Made by a program: the position numbers and the translations under genes
Origin: Chlorops oryzae
Taxonomy: Eukaryota; Arthropoda; Insecta; Diptera; Chloropidae
Length of the DNA: 64,000 nt
Direction of reading: 5' to 3'
Assembly (NCBI GenBank): GCA_020466095.1
Contig: CM035806.1
Span: 115,548,737 to 115,612,736, forward strand
Part shown: piece after piece, positions 44,362 through 55,748 of the stretch
Numbering within the stretch: the first letter of the stretch is position 1
How the letters are laid out: the number at the start of each line of letters is the position of its first letter
Notes under the pieces: generated by a model
What the model saw: only the letters and a program-made list of their open reading frames with translations
What the model was told of the DNA's origin: nothing
Databases searched by the model: none

Positions 44362-46056
44362 TAGCCTTGGGCTCTGCCCTACAAGTAGTAAGCAACTGCA
44401 GAGGCGATTCTTGGAGGAGTAAAATGAAACTTTTTGATAGTGTTATTACGCCAACTGTGCTATACTCTTCTCAGACATGGGCTTTGCGCTACTTAGATCA
44501 GCTCGAAATAGTTCAATTGACATATGTCAAAAAATTATTATCTCCCCAAAAGTCTACCCCAAATGCACCGCTAAGACTCGAACTAGGCCTAGTGAAAATT
44601 TCATTCCAAATTTGTAAGCTAACATGGAACTATGTGATCAGGATCTTAAGAATGGACCAAAGTCGTCTTCCAAAAATCTGTCTGAATCGTTTGATTCACT
44701 TACATTTAAATACACACACACCTCCACAGTTTAACTGGGTGACGCAATTCGATCAAATGTTATCAAAAATAAATATGTGCCACCTTTGGGAGTCTGCTGA
44801 TCCAGATACGTGGGTTTTACAAAAAAAAAATCGCTTTCGAGCGCTATTATCGTCACCTTAAATTTAAGGACGTCTTGTTTTGCTGTAATTCCTCCCAAAT
44901 GAACTGTAGAGTGCTTAGGTCATTGGAGGATGGAGTGGCCGACTATTTCAAATATCCGAATCACATGTATATGGCTAAAGTGATTGCCCAAATGCGTCTA
45001 TCAACTAAGTACATGCTTAGGTTTTGCATAAATGGACAAATTTATAAAATAGAGCAAGAACGTCAATGCGCACTATGCAATTTTAATTGTAATGAGAGCT
45101 TATACCATTTTATCTTCCAGTGTCCTCCATACTCAATAGTGCGGAACCAATTTCTAAGTCAAATCATTGTTGCCTCTAATGAAAATCCTACCATACTTTA
45201 TAACTGTACAGATACTTTTTCAACAAAAATGATATACTATTATATTGTAAACAGCTTAAAAATCCGCTCTTTTCTACTAAATGAATAGCTTAAAAATAGT
45301 CTAAAATACCTGTATGTATATATTCCTTTCACTAATAGCAGCCTACAAATCAAATCTCACTCTAAGTTAAGGTTCCATGTAAATTTGTATATAGTTATAC
45401 TCTGTAAATTCTCATATATATATACTGCTACAACTAGATGTTTAAAAGCAGTGAATAAATTGAATTGAATTAAAATTGAAATATCAAGAGGTGTTTAAGG
45501 CCATTAGGGGCCCCATAAACCGACTTTTGTTGAATTTCTTTATGAAAACCACCCTTTTGCTACGCCCCATTTTCCAATTTTTTTGTTTTCTAATCGGAGG
45601 CCTTAATATACGCTCAAATTCTAAGTTTCAGTGGAATATCTCAAAAAAATCCGATTTTGGGCAGTTTTGAGATTTTTGTGACAGACCCTAGTACTGGAGG
45701 TACCCCTAAAAATGGTCCGATCGGGTTCATACTCGAACTTGTTCTTACTCATGTGCTTGTGAGTACGCATATTAAATTTCATCAAGATAGCTCAACTCCT
45801 TCGATAAGAAAACTGTATATAAAAAGACTGGACAGACGGACAGACAGACAGACGGACATGGCTAAATCAAGTCTCCTGGCGACGCTGATCATTTCTATAT
45901 ATATTTTGTATAGTCTATCTCAGCTGGTTCTGGGTGTTACAAACAACCACACAAACGCAATATACCCTCGACACAGAGTGTGTCGGGTATAAAAAAAGTA
46001 TATCCGAGTATATCGGCAATTTTTTTATATTTTAAAGTTAACGGTGTTATAAAACA

Positions 46057-47407
46057 TTGAGAGTAAGTGCAACCGCTACAAATCATAAGTTTTTAAGATA
46101 TAACGATTTATTTATAGTGGCCCGTGTTGCTGTTAAAGAGCTATTTAATGTGTGGATTTCTTGTGGAGCGAGCAGATCTACAGAACAACAAAAGGCAATG
46201 CTTGATTTTTTAAAAGCAAAAATTCAACTTCATTTGGAGGATGAAGATTTGAAAACAAAAAATTAAGTTTTGGGAAGCCAATTTTAAAACAAAATGGGAT
46301 GCTTGTTCCAAAAATCGTAGTGTTTTTGAAAACCGCCACTCAAAATGGTTAAACTCTTTTGTCGAATTTAATTTATATGAGGTGGTAAGTAAAAATCTCC
46401 CATATTATGTACTGGAAATTGAAACAAAATTAAATAAAAACGTTAATTTGTGTAGCCCAATGCAGGCATTTCAACGCAATCGGTATATGACGATGAGGTA
46501 AGGAAAAATTTTTTGATATTTAATTTTTAGCTAAAAATATTGTTTTTATCACGTAGCTTCCAAGTACAAGTAAAAGAAGGCCAAAAACTTCGTATGAAGA
46601 AGTAGCTCCTAGAACAACGCGTAGAAAAGTGCAAGAATTGATAGAAACATCTTTTTCGGAGCTTATAAGCGATGCATCGGATGCCATAAGAGCTAAAAGA
46701 GTTGTTCGAAGTATATTATATTTCATACAAACTTCCATTTAAGCATTGGCAGGCTTGAACTGATGAAGAAAAGTCTATTGTGAAAATAACCAAAGAAAAC
46801 ATTACGAAAGCATTCCGAAGTGAATTGGGCTTAATTGTTGATAAGGTTAAAATAGGATACGGGACATCGAATGACGGGAATACCGCACGAAAATTTTTTT
46901 CACATATTAACATATCTGCAAACATTACAGGAATTGATATAAACTTAATTCAAAATTTCTCTATTATTCTGAAAGTTGTATCATGTAGCTTTAAATTTAA
47001 TTTTGAAACTTTTGGCTCTTTGTTAAAAGATACATTTAATTTATATACAAAGCTTTATGAATGGTATTTGATGCCTGTAACAGTACATAAGGTTTTAGTT
47101 CATGGCATCGATATTATAAAAAACTTTTCTTTGCCGATTGGTCTGCTTTCAACAGACGCATTAGAAGCAAAATGCAAGGAAAATATCCAGGGAAGCATGC
47201 AATAGAGATATGCTTAGAACTCTATTGCTGTCTTCCGAACCAATAATTTTTCAACATAGAAAATTAAAAAAAAATAAACAATCAATTAAGTATGAAGAGA
47301 TAAGTTTGTATGTTTTTCCTCCTGAACAAGATGACTGTGATAGCTCCCTTGAAATAGACACAGAAGCTCTTATTTCTGAAGAATCAGATACTGATTTTAG
47401 TGAGTAA
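46057..47407 (+). pseudogene. RAG1-like (Transib-type) transposase, internally deleted copy
   Basis: The N-terminal part (to about 46740) includes WDACSKNRSVFENRHSKWL and RPKTSYEEVAPRTTRRKVQE, which parallels the copy at 53.8-57.6 kb. The frame then jumps to the C-terminal part: KHWQA, a stop, TDEEKSIVKITKENITKAF, GTSNDGNTARKFF, ITGIDINLI, MPVTVHKVLVHG, LPIGLLSTDALEAK, and after a shift LLLSSEPIIF. A GTAAG donor and CACGTAG acceptor (46497-46557) suggest one intron. The middle with the first two catalytic Asp is absent. Homology to the RAG1 core is argued under the second copy. Confidence 0.6.
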
Positions 47408-47830
47408 GATATGTAAATGAAAAATTGAAAATTGTTGTAGGTATTATATTTGTAAACTATGAACTTAAATAACTTTTGTCTTTAAATAAAATAATACAAT
47501 ATGTGATGTTGTTTTTATTTAAATCATCTGCAAACTGAAAAAAAAAAACATTTAAAAATTCTATATTTGGCTTTCAACAAGACTTAAAAAAAAACAACTC
47601 AAATATGCATTTATATTTGAACAGCAGGGAGCAGGGATCAAGGAGCGCACGGGCGAAAGTGGCACAATTTTTTCTTTTAATTTTCATGTATTTTCACTAC
47701 ATTGCAATGTTTATAACTCGTCGCTTTGCTCAAATCTTGTTTTGAATTGTGATAAATATATATTTTTTGTTTTGAAATCAATTAAAAATTCGTTTAATTT
47801 TTATTTTCGAAAAACAATTTTTATATAATA
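47408..47830. other. AT-rich stretch, nothing recognised
   Basis: About 420 bp between the RAG1-like relic and the second mariner. It may be the 3' part of the transposon, but no terminal repeat was identified. Confidence 0.35.
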
Positions 47831-49116
47831 TTAGGTGTAGTAAAAAGAAATCCATCATTTTTGCATTAAATTGAGGGCTTTATTTAAGATAGTTAGAATG
47901 ACCCGATTTAGGTCAAATATGCGCCGTTTTGTTCGATAACTTGTTGCCATTTTAAAGGTTATTTCATTATGCCTCTCTCATAGAAGCCCTCGTTCCTATT
48001 AGCAAAAAATTGAGACAGTCGAATTTCAGAAGCCTCTCTTGAAGCGAATGTTTCACCAGCAAAATTGTTCGCCATGGACAGGAACAGATGGTAATCACTT
48101 GGTGCCAGGTTCGGACTATAAGGTGGATGCAGAAGAACCTCCCAACCAAACTCCCGGAGCTTCTGGCGAGTCACTATCGATGTGTGTGGCCTGGCGTTGT
48201 CCTGATGGAACACAATTCCTCTCCTATTGGCCAAAGCTGGCCGCTTATGGGCGATTGCTTCCTTCAGACGGTCCAATTGTTGACAGTAGAGTTCCGAGTT
48301 AAGAGTTTTGCCGTATGGGAGCAGCTCATAGTAGATAATTCCCTGCCAATCCCACCAAACACACAGCAAAACCTTCCTGGCCGTCAATCCTGGCTTGGCC
48401 ACCGTTTCCGCCGGTTCACCGTGTTTCGACCACGACCGTTTTCGCTCGACGTTGTCGTAAGTGACCCACTCTTCATCACCAGTCACCAACCGCTTCAGAA
48501 ATGGGTCGATTTTGTTGCGGTTCAGCAGCGATTCGCAGATGGAAATTCGGTCTATGAGGTTTTTTTGCGTTAACTCGTGTGGCACCCATACATCGAGCTT
48601 CTTTGTGTATCCAGCCTTATTCAAATGGTTCCAAACGGTTTTTTGTGCAATCTTTAGCTCTTTTGCAATCAAACAAAGCTAACATGACGGTCGGACTCGA
48701 TAATTTCCATGATTTTATCGACATTTTCGACAATTGGTCTTCCAGTGCGTGGTGCATCCTTGACATCGAAGTTACCGGAACGAAATCGACGAAACCAAAA
48801 TTGCGCATGATTGGCTGTTACAGTATCAGGTCCATAAACGCTATTCACATTTTCAGCCGCCTGGCTTGCGTTTTCTCCCTTATCGAAGAAAAACTGTAAA
48901 ATGTAGCGAATTTTCTCTTTGCTGATGTCCATCTTTGACAAGCTCTCAAACAAAACTGAATCAATCAATCAAAAAAGTGTCAAAAAGCTTTTTTAGTAGG
49001 AACTGTCATCTTTCTAATGCCCCCTAGCGGAACACGATCGGACTTATACAACGCGAGATGCAGATAAATAACGCCATCTATTGGAAAAATAATGGATTTC
49101 TTTTTACTACACCTAA
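47831..49116 (-). mobile_element. Second mariner-family transposon
   Basis: The ends TTAGGTGTAGTAAAAAGAAA and its inverse agree over about 32 bp with one mismatch, and TA flanks both (47829-47830, 49117-49118). The length is 1286 bp. The transposase reads on the minus strand. It is a different lineage from the Himar1-like element at 43 kb, judged by ends and protein. It has one frameshift and a late stop. Confidence 0.92.
47908..48932 (-). pseudogene. mariner transposase, one frameshift and one late stop
   Basis: The natural start is ATG 48932 (MDISKEKIRYILQFFFDKGE). The HTH region and RTGRPIVENVDKIMEII follow. At SDRHVS (about 48672-48690) a one-base loss shifts into MIAKELKIAQKTVWNHLNKA. 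WVPHELTQKNL, TGDEEWVTYDN, VFHQDNARPHTS and LAPSDYHLF give the D,D34D triad, all intact. RGIMK is followed by TAA where Leu is expected, and the same frame continues PLKWQQVI to a stop at 47908. It is otherwise close to a full-length mariner transposase. Confidence 0.9.
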
Positions 49117-49118
49117 TA

Positions 49119-49440
49119 TATGCATTGTATACCTACAGTTTTACACTATGAAATTATGACTTTGGAGGGGCGTAGTTTCCAAAGGGGGCGTGGCATCTTA
49201 AAAAAATTTGGGATCTTGATTTTTTTATCCTAAGTAACATATGTGCCAAATTTCATCATTCTAGGATCAAAACTGTAGAAATTGGAAAATCACTTTGTAT
49301 AGGCGGTGGGCGTGGCAGTGGGCGGAAATCTATGATTTTCTCAAAATTTCTCAATTTGGGCTATAGTAATACTCTCACCAAATTTCAGTGCTCTACGACC
49401 ACTCCTTCTATTTTTGGCCAAAAAATGTATGAACTCGCGA
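49119..49440. repeat. GGGGCGTGG-type repeat, possible third mini-me-like family
   Basis: It contains GGGGGCGTGGCATCTT and GGGCGTGGCAGTGGGCGG with GTGCCAAATTTCATC, phrases shared in style with families A and B. The microsatellite and hairpin ends are missing. Likely an interior fragment of a related element. Confidence 0.4.
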
Positions 49441-49569
49441 CACTGTGCGCCGTCTTCGCCGAATGGAAATGAATGCCTTTTTTTCATTTATAAGTTTAGC
49501 TTGATTCTATATTTACCTCGAATGCCTTGCGATTTGGAAACAAATTAACAAAACTACTTTCGAGAATTA

Positions 49570-49795
49570 AAGTTACTTGCGCACTAAACACATATATTTT
49601 AAAGAATTCGAATCGAATTCGAATCTCGGAAGGCAATTTTCGCGATGTCGCGCTTTTATCGTATTTTGCGTTCGATTCGAATTCGATTCGAAGAGAAAAT
49701 GCGATTCGAATTCGAACCGTTTGGAACGAGCTCGCCTCGATCTCGCTTTTTTATCGTGGAATTTATAAGAGTCTTGCCGACTACGGCACCCTGAA
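49570..49795. repeat. Left partner of a distant inverted repeat (with 58358-58600)
   Basis: GAATTCGAATCGAATTCGAA, TTTTATCGTATTTTGCGTTC, GAGCTCGCCTCGA and AGTCTTGCCGACTAC recur in inverse order at 58358-58540. The two copies diverge and face each other across about 8.5 kb of other insertions. Confidence 0.6.
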
Positions 49796-49920
49796 AGGGA
49801 TTTTGAAGTTTTGTTGATTTTTCGATAGGTGGCATCTAAAAACACTTGAGAGGGAGCCTTGAGGGCTCCCTGAAAAATGGCCCCAATGCAAAATGGCCGC
49901 AAACTGAAAATGAAACAAGT
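49776..49920. repeat. Left arm of an inverted repeat bracketing the mini-me-like cluster
   Basis: ACGGCACCCTGAAAGGGATT through TTGTTGATTTTTCGATAGG is inverted at 53108-53165. GGGAGCC..GGCCCCAATGCAAAATGG and AAACTGAAAATGAAAC are inverted at 52348-52408. A related block also separates the individual insertions (50537-50596 and 51452-51539). Confidence 0.65.
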
Positions 49921-50536
49921 AAGAAAGCTAAAGTCGGTCAAGCCCGACTTTGAAATACCCAGCGTCTCTATGCTTCTCTATTTGTGGGCGTGGCAGTGGG
50001 CGGGCTACATAAATTTTTGTTCCTACACCTTTTATTTGCCTTAGTAAACCTCTGTTGCGAATTTGAAGCTTCTACGCCTTTTACTTCACAAGTTACGATA
50101 AGCCCTTATTTGTGGGTGTGGCTCGAGGAAGACGGCGTCCATTTTTTCAGGATACGTCCCTTTTCGTAGTTTACCAGTACACCAAATATGAATGAAATGT
50201 GTTGAGTGGTTCGCAAGTTACAAGCATTTTACTGAAAACACATTAAATTCATTTGTGGGCGTGGCAGTGGGGGGATGTCTCCCATATTTACTAAGGATCA
50301 TACTCGGACCCCGATATACATGTGTACCAAATTTCGTTTCGGAGGAGATCCGACCACGGACGGACGGACAGACGGACGGACGGACACGGACGGACGGACA
50401 GACAGACATGTCTAAATCGATTCAGTTTGTGATCCTGATAATTTCTATATATATTTTTCTATATCTCCGGAGCTTAATTCTCCCTGTTACAAGATTTGCA
50501 CAAAACTAATATACCCCGCTTACGCTGGGTATAAAA
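49915..50536 (+). mobile_element. mini-me/DINE-1-like element, family B copy 2
   Basis: It starts AAGTAAGAAAGCTAAAGTCG and ends with GACGGACA repeats, the core and CTTACGCTGGGTATAAA. It has about one unit of the minisatellite found in copy 1. It shows the uninterrupted target of the LINE in copy 1 (GTGGTTCGCAAGTTACAAGC). Confidence 0.8.
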
Positions 50537-50596
50537 AGGCCCCAAAATGTGGGGTCATTTTGCATTATGAAAAATTACCCCAAACTGAAAATGAAA

Positions 50597-51450
50597 CAAG
50601 TAAGGGTGTTATAGTCAGACGAGCCTGACAATAAAATACCCGACACAGACATATGTGTTCAAATAATTTGTAATATCAAGAGGTGTTTAAGGCCATTAGG
50701 GGCTCCATGTACCGACTTTTGTTGAATTTCTTTATGAAACCACCCTTTTGCTACGCCCACTTTTCCAATTTTTTTGTTTTCTATCGGAGGCCTTAATATA
50801 CGCTCAAATTCTAAGTTTCAGTGGAATATCTCAAAAAAATCCGATTTTGGGGCAGTTTTGAGATTTTTGTGACAGACCCTAGTATTGGAGGTACCCTTTA
50901 TAATGGACCGATGAAGGAAATTTTTTCTAAGGATTTTTATGGCTACAAAGGAAGCATAACTGCCAAATTTCGTTCAGGTCCCATTTGAAATTCGGGTGTA
51001 GAAGGCAATTTTCGAAAAACGCCCTTCGGCCACGCCCACTTTTCCAATTCTTTGAAATTGAATAACAAGACTTCAAATACGTTCAGCTATCAAATTCCAT
51101 CAAAACATCTGGAAAAACTTCGATTTAAGATCAGTTTTTGTGATTTTCGTAACAGACCCTAGTACTGGAGGTACCCCTAAAAATGGTCCGATCGGGTTCA
51201 TACTCGAACTTGTTCTTAGATAGCTCAACTCCTTCGATAAGAAAACTGTATACAACAGACGGACAGACGGACAGACAGACGGACAGACAGACAGACGGAC
51301 AGACAGACAGACGGACATGGCTAAATCAAGTCTCCTAGCGACGCTGATCATTTCTATATATATTTTGTATAGTCTATCTCAACTGGTTCTGGGTGTTACA
51401 AACAACCACACAAACGCAATATACCCTAGACACAAAGTGTGTCGGGTATA
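50597..51450 (+). mobile_element. mini-me/DINE-1-like element, family A copy 4
   Basis: It starts AAGTAAGGGTGTTATAGTCAG and ends AAGTGTGTCGGGTATAAA, with an extended GACA/GACG microsatellite at about 51258-51316. It inserted in the same kind of flanking sequence (GAAAATGAAAC) as family B copy 2. Confidence 0.8.
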
Positions 51451-51539
51451 AAAAGGCTCCAAATGTAACATAAATTTTGAAAAATGCAAAATGACCCAAA
51501 ATTCGTGATGTTGTATTTAATAAAAAATTTTGGGGCCTT

Positions 51540-52353
51540 TTTATACCCAGCGTAAGCGGGGTTTATTAGTTTTGTGCAAATCTTGTAACAGGGAGAATTA
51601 AGCTCCGGAGATATAGAAAAATATATACAGAAATTATCAGGATCACAAACTGAATCGATTTAGACATGTCCGTCAGTCCGTCTGTCCGTCTGACCGTCTG
51701 TCCGTCTGACCGTCTGTCCGTCCGTCCGTGGTCAGATCTCCTCCGAAACGGCTAAACCAATGAAGTCGAAATTTGGCACACATGTATATCGGGGTCCGAG
51801 TATGATCTTAATTAAAAACGGGAGACATCCGCCCACTGGCACGCCCACAAATAAATTTATTGTGTTTTCAGTAAAATGCTTGTAACTTGCGAACCACTCA
51901 ACACATTCCATCGATATTTGGTGTACTGGTAAACTACCAAAAGGGACGTTTCCTTGGAAAAAAATGGACGCCGTCCTCCTCGAGCCACGCCAACAAATAA
52001 GCCCAAAAATAACGGGCTTATCGTAACTTGTGAAGTAAAAGGCGTAGAAGCTTCAAATTCGCAACATAGGTTCACCAAGGCGAATGAAAGGTGTAAGAAA
52101 AAATTTTATGTGGCCCGCCCACTGCCACGCCCACAAATAAGGATTTTTCGTAACTTCCGAAGTAAAAGGCGTAGAAGCTTCAAATTCGCAACATAGGTCC
52201 ACCAAGGCGAATGAAAGGTGTAGGGAAATAATTTATGTGGCCCTCCGACAGCCACGCCCACAAATAGAGAAGCCAAACATAGTGCGCTCATAATGTCGGG
52301 ACACTGGGTATTTCAAAGGCGGGCTTGACCGACTTTAGCTTTCTTACTTGTTT
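51540..52353 (-). mobile_element. mini-me/DINE-1-like element, family B copy 3 (inverse orientation)
   Basis: It reads from TTTATACCCAGCGTAAGCGG to CGACTTTAGCTTTCTTACTT, the inverse of copies 1 and 2, with the CGTC/TGTC microsatellite near 51670-51728 and two to three minisatellite units at about 52010-52270. It is followed by GTTTCATTTTCAGTTTGGGG, the inverse of the left flank of copy 2. Confidence 0.8.
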
Positions 52354-52408
52354 CATTTTCAGTTTGGGGCCATTTTGCATTGGGGCCATTTTTGAGGGAG
52401 CCCTTCAG
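52348..52408. repeat. Right arm of the inverted repeat bracketing the cluster
   Basis: TTTCATTTTCAGTTTGGGGC and GGGGCCATTTTTGAGGGAGCC are inverse to 49850-49917. The pair encloses three mini-me-like elements. Confidence 0.6.
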
Positions 52409-52613
52409 GACTTTTCAAAATAGAAAACTTAAAAGTCGTCCCTATAGCAGTGGTGTTCACGCCATACATCATTTGATGGCGCTCATTTCACACGTATTGC
52501 TTACGCTCTTTGTTCAGTCGGTAGCAAAAGGCCGACGAAACAACATCGCGCGCAGCCGTACAGCTTTTTCGTTTCTCTGCATTGAGAATTTTTTTCTCCG
52601 AAAAGCGTACGTG

Positions 52614-52848
52614 AAAATGGAATGCCAAGAGTTGTTTATGATTTCAAATGTTTTTGATAACATGCTTTGTCTTTTGTGTGGGAAGTCTTTTCAAAAACAA
52701 TATGAATGGAATTTGAAAAGACATTGTGATTCTTCTTTCTGAATTTCAGGGCGGTGAAAAGGAAAACCTTTTTAAAGAAAAAAAAGAAATGTGTTTTAGA
52801 AAAAACCAAGGCTTGGATTTTAAAAATGGAAGATGATTTTGGGACTTA
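52614..52848 (+). pseudogene. BED-type zinc finger fragment of a hAT-like transposase
   Basis: ATG 52616 starts MECQELFM, and CLLCGKSFQKQYEWNLKRHC has the C..C and N-LKRH spacing of the N-terminal BED finger in ZBED5/FAM200-type hAT proteins. The second His pair is lost to a shift (SSF, stop). The next frame continues with a basic Lys-rich stretch (VKRKTFLKKKKKCVLEKTKA) to TAA 52848, as the region after the finger does in those proteins. No catalytic domain follows. Probably a fragment. Confidence 0.45.
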
Positions 52849-53107
52849 AAAAGAATTTTAAAAAATTTCAAAGGTGTTATAGATATTGAAAATTGTATTG
52901 AAAACAACATTTAGCCTTACAATTCAAATTTTTAATTCACAAATTTATAACGCTTGCATAAACTAGTCTTAGTATTTTGAACTATTTTTATTTTCCACGA
53001 AGTTATAAAATCTCCTTATTTTACCATGCAGACGGAATTCGTGCTAAAATTTTTCTTAGTGCATTGACTCTTTTCTCACTCACACAGTCTCACGGCCAAT
53101 TTTGCAC

Positions 53108-53165
53108 ATCACTGCCCTATCGAAAAATCAACAAAACTTCAAAATCCCTTGCAGGGTGCCGTAGC
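53108..53165. repeat. Inverse copy of the 49776-49830 segment
   Basis: CCTATCGAAAAATCAACAAA through GGGTGCCGTAG is inverse to the left block. Adjacent GCAAAATGCC also resembles the sequence at 58343. Confidence 0.6.
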
Positions 53166-53249
53166 ACTATGTTGCAAAATGCCTTTTTTTGGGCAAAAGT
53201 CGAAGGACTTTTTTCATTTACGCCAAACTTGGTTTCTGGGGGTTTTTGT

Positions 53250-53625
53250 GGTCGCTGATTCCGAAACTGAAGTCAGATTTTCAAAAAACAAAATGGCGGA
53301 TCCAATATGGCGGCCTTTTTTTCTAAAATCTATTTAAGTCTTCGTTAATATGTGGTCTAGGGGGTCTTAAGACTCGCTGATTCCGAATCTGAAGTCAGAT
53401 TTAAAAAAAAACAAAATGGCGGATCCAATATGGCGGCCTTTTTTTCTAAAATCTAATTAAGTCTTCGTTAATATGTGGTCTAGGGGGTTTTAAGACTCGC
53501 TGATTCCGAATCTGAAGTCAGATTTTTAAAAAACAAAATAGCGGATCCAATATGGCGGCCTTTTTTTCTAAAATCTAATAAAATCTTCGTTAGTCTGGGA
53601 TGCAGGGGTTTAGGGTTTGACGATT
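53250..53625. repeat. Tandem repeat, three ~123-bp units with ATGGCGG motifs
   Basis: CGCTGATTCCGAA starts units at about 53251, 53373 and 53497. Each carries AAAATGGCGGATCCAATATGGCGGCC (one copy has TAGCGG) and a CTTCGTTA block; the third unit diverges near 53590. No ORF across the array is meaningful. Confidence 0.8.
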
Positions 53626-55748
53626 TGGAGTTTGTAGTAAGTTGCCATATTTGATACTAAAACTTCGTTTGAATTAACAGACTTACATTAAAAAACACTT
53701 AATAAAAAGATGATGGTAATTTGTTATTTTGTTATTTATATTGTTAGTTATTTTAACAAAAAAAATTATGTGGAATACAAACCGGGTCGCTACCCAGTAA
53801 TATTTCTTCAAACCTCCCCAAAGCTTTCTGCATCAGATTGTTCGCCATTACTCTCTTCGATTTGAGCTTCACATTTCAATATCGACAATACTTCCTTCGG
53901 AAGCTTGATTTTTCTTTTTTGTCGTGACCGTTTTTCTAGGTATAAACTAGATATAAGAGGATCAGATGAATCAATCGCACGATTAAAAATATCTTCGAGA
54001 TTGTGTTCTCGACTATCTTTCCTCGCGTGGTGCAATCGATCGGATTTATAATATTTATGTCATGCTTCAGCTGCCTCCTCACTTAGAACTCCAATAGGAA
54101 GCAATGCCTTTTGCATAATTTGCTTGGAATGTATTAGTACTTTATGTACTGTTGGAGTCATAGGTAACCAAGGATACGCTTCCATGAACAAATGAGCTGT
54201 TTCAAAACACAAAGTTTGAAATTTCTCCAAATCTAGCTGCAGTTGGCACGATAAAGCAATTAAAATGGTTTGTTACTTGCGAATAAGGTCAACATCTACA
54301 CCAGTTATTTCAGAAAACAAATTCCCATTTTCAAAAGCACGTCGAGCAGTGTTACCATCATTGCTACCACCAAATCCTCCTGACTTTGGCTTGTGCACTC
54401 GCAAGCCCATTTTTTCCATAAATGCATGCTGTATAGATTTTTTTCGTTCTGCAACAGCTTCTTTGTCAATCTGGTTCATTGCTTTCCACTTCTTAATTTG
54501 CAGCTTGTAGCTGATTCCTAAAACAAATTCAAAAAAGCGTATTCTGCAGTGAAGTGGGCTGATTCCATATTTTAAATTTTCTTCTTTTGGGTTAAATATT
54601 TCTGAAGAAAAGTCTCTTACGTTCAAAAAATCCCGAGGAAGAGCTCAACAAATAGGGCACGCTTGAAAAGATTTTGTGCCAGTCAAGATATTCAAAACAA
54701 TTAATGTTAAATACAATTGAAATGTTACAGTTATTGTCACGTTTTCCGCAATTTGAAAAACAAACTTCTGCAAATTATTTATTTCGCTTTTTATGTTGAT
54801 ATCTTCGTTAAGAACAACTTCTTTTGTTTCTTTCACAAATTCCAGCTTGAGGGGAATGCAAAATCTCATTGACCGCGGGGTTTTCCCACAAAATTTTCCC
54901 ACTTGTGCCAATCAAACGTAAAGGAATAAGAGTTGTTGCGAATAGTGGTGAATCAAAATCTTCATAAGTACCTTCATCAGTATAGATTTGCTTAAAATTT
55001 GAATGTCCAGTGCTACTGTCAAAGCCGTAACTAAGCATCAATGTTACTTCATTTTCTTCAATCTCATTTGTCAGTAGCTCTGCTGTTATAGCTTCCTTGT
55101 CTATGGAAATAATTCGATCCACGGTGTTATTTAAAAGGGACTGCAACGATACTTTTGCGACTGTTTCACTCACACTTATTCCATCGGGCCTGCATTGCTT
55201 TTTGTAGGCTAAAATTTTCCTATATGATGGATATATGGGACAATTACGCATTTTGCTTTCCTCGTATATACTTGTATATTGTTGTACCGTAAAATTATTT
55301 TCCAGTATAAATGCGTGCGCCTCACTAACCGACATACAGTTCGGTTTATTTTCGGTCTCTATAACCCGACGGATTTAAGATGCCCTAGTTGGAGTAGCCA
55401 CAGATTTTTTCAAGACCGCGGCCAAATCTTTTTTACCTTGCTTGCGCGCTGACATACTTGCTGCATTGACAAATAAGTTCGTTTCATTTAAGTTTTCTGC
55501 ACACAAATTCGAGGCAATTTTCCTTTTGCTTCTTTCAGATTTAGATCGGAAAGGCAGGGCAGGTCGGCCTGTTATTTTTTTGGAATCTTTACCCTTGATC
55601 AAAAAAAATGTTTCCTCCTTAAGCAAATCACCATACTTATTTCTAAAAGCTCCAATGTCCCGATGAACGCTTTGCCACCTCTTCCCAACATTTTTACAGA
55701 AACTTCCCGTTTTCATCACCAAATGCTCCATATGTGGATTTGGAACAC

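Larger units (their letters stand above)
40844..45288 (+). pseudogene. LINE ORF2: endonuclease and reverse transcriptase, broken
   Basis: The start KILFWNVHGISNFL is out of frame with the main endonuclease stretch (40858-41526: IIGLCETWQ, IIGGDFNARVG). A stop or shift near 41526 separates the RT (41555-42913: APGEDQISAEFYK, QSGFRRGRNCIDN, LALFVDFRRAFVSI, VTEGVLQGEILSS). The catalytic box is FAEDAV where FADD or YADD is expected, so the first Asp is Glu. A TAA at 42911 ends the frame, and SYTYLGIPFSSSS continues in another frame up to the mariner at 43076. After it, 44367-44861 and 45288 carry the rest, including CALCNFNCNESLYHFIFQC. Confidence 0.85.
39883..45479 (+). mobile_element. Non-LTR retrotransposon with coiled-coil ORF1, split by a mariner
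   Basis: The insertion has a 15-bp duplication (39868-39882 and 45480-45494), a 5' leader, ORF1 and ORF2 with APE endonuclease, RT and a C-terminal CCHC motif, and a 3' end of short TGAATTGAATTAAAATTG units. Without the 1286-bp mariner it is about 4.3 kb. The family was not assigned; the RT resembles CR1/jockey-type sequences and differs from the LINE at 19-24 kb in having no RNase H. ORF2 is broken in several places. Confidence 0.88.
39793..45990 (+). mobile_element. mini-me/DINE-1-like element, family A copy 3, interrupted by a LINE
   Basis: The 5' part (39793-39882) has the GTCAGGCGACCCTGAC hairpin and ATACCCGACACAG. The rest resumes at 45480 and runs to the microsatellite, core and GTGTGTCGGGTATAAA end. 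It lost about 800 bp of the usual middle (compare copy 2). AATATCAAGAGGTGT stands on both sides of the insertion, and other copies carry this sequence once. Confidence 0.78.
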
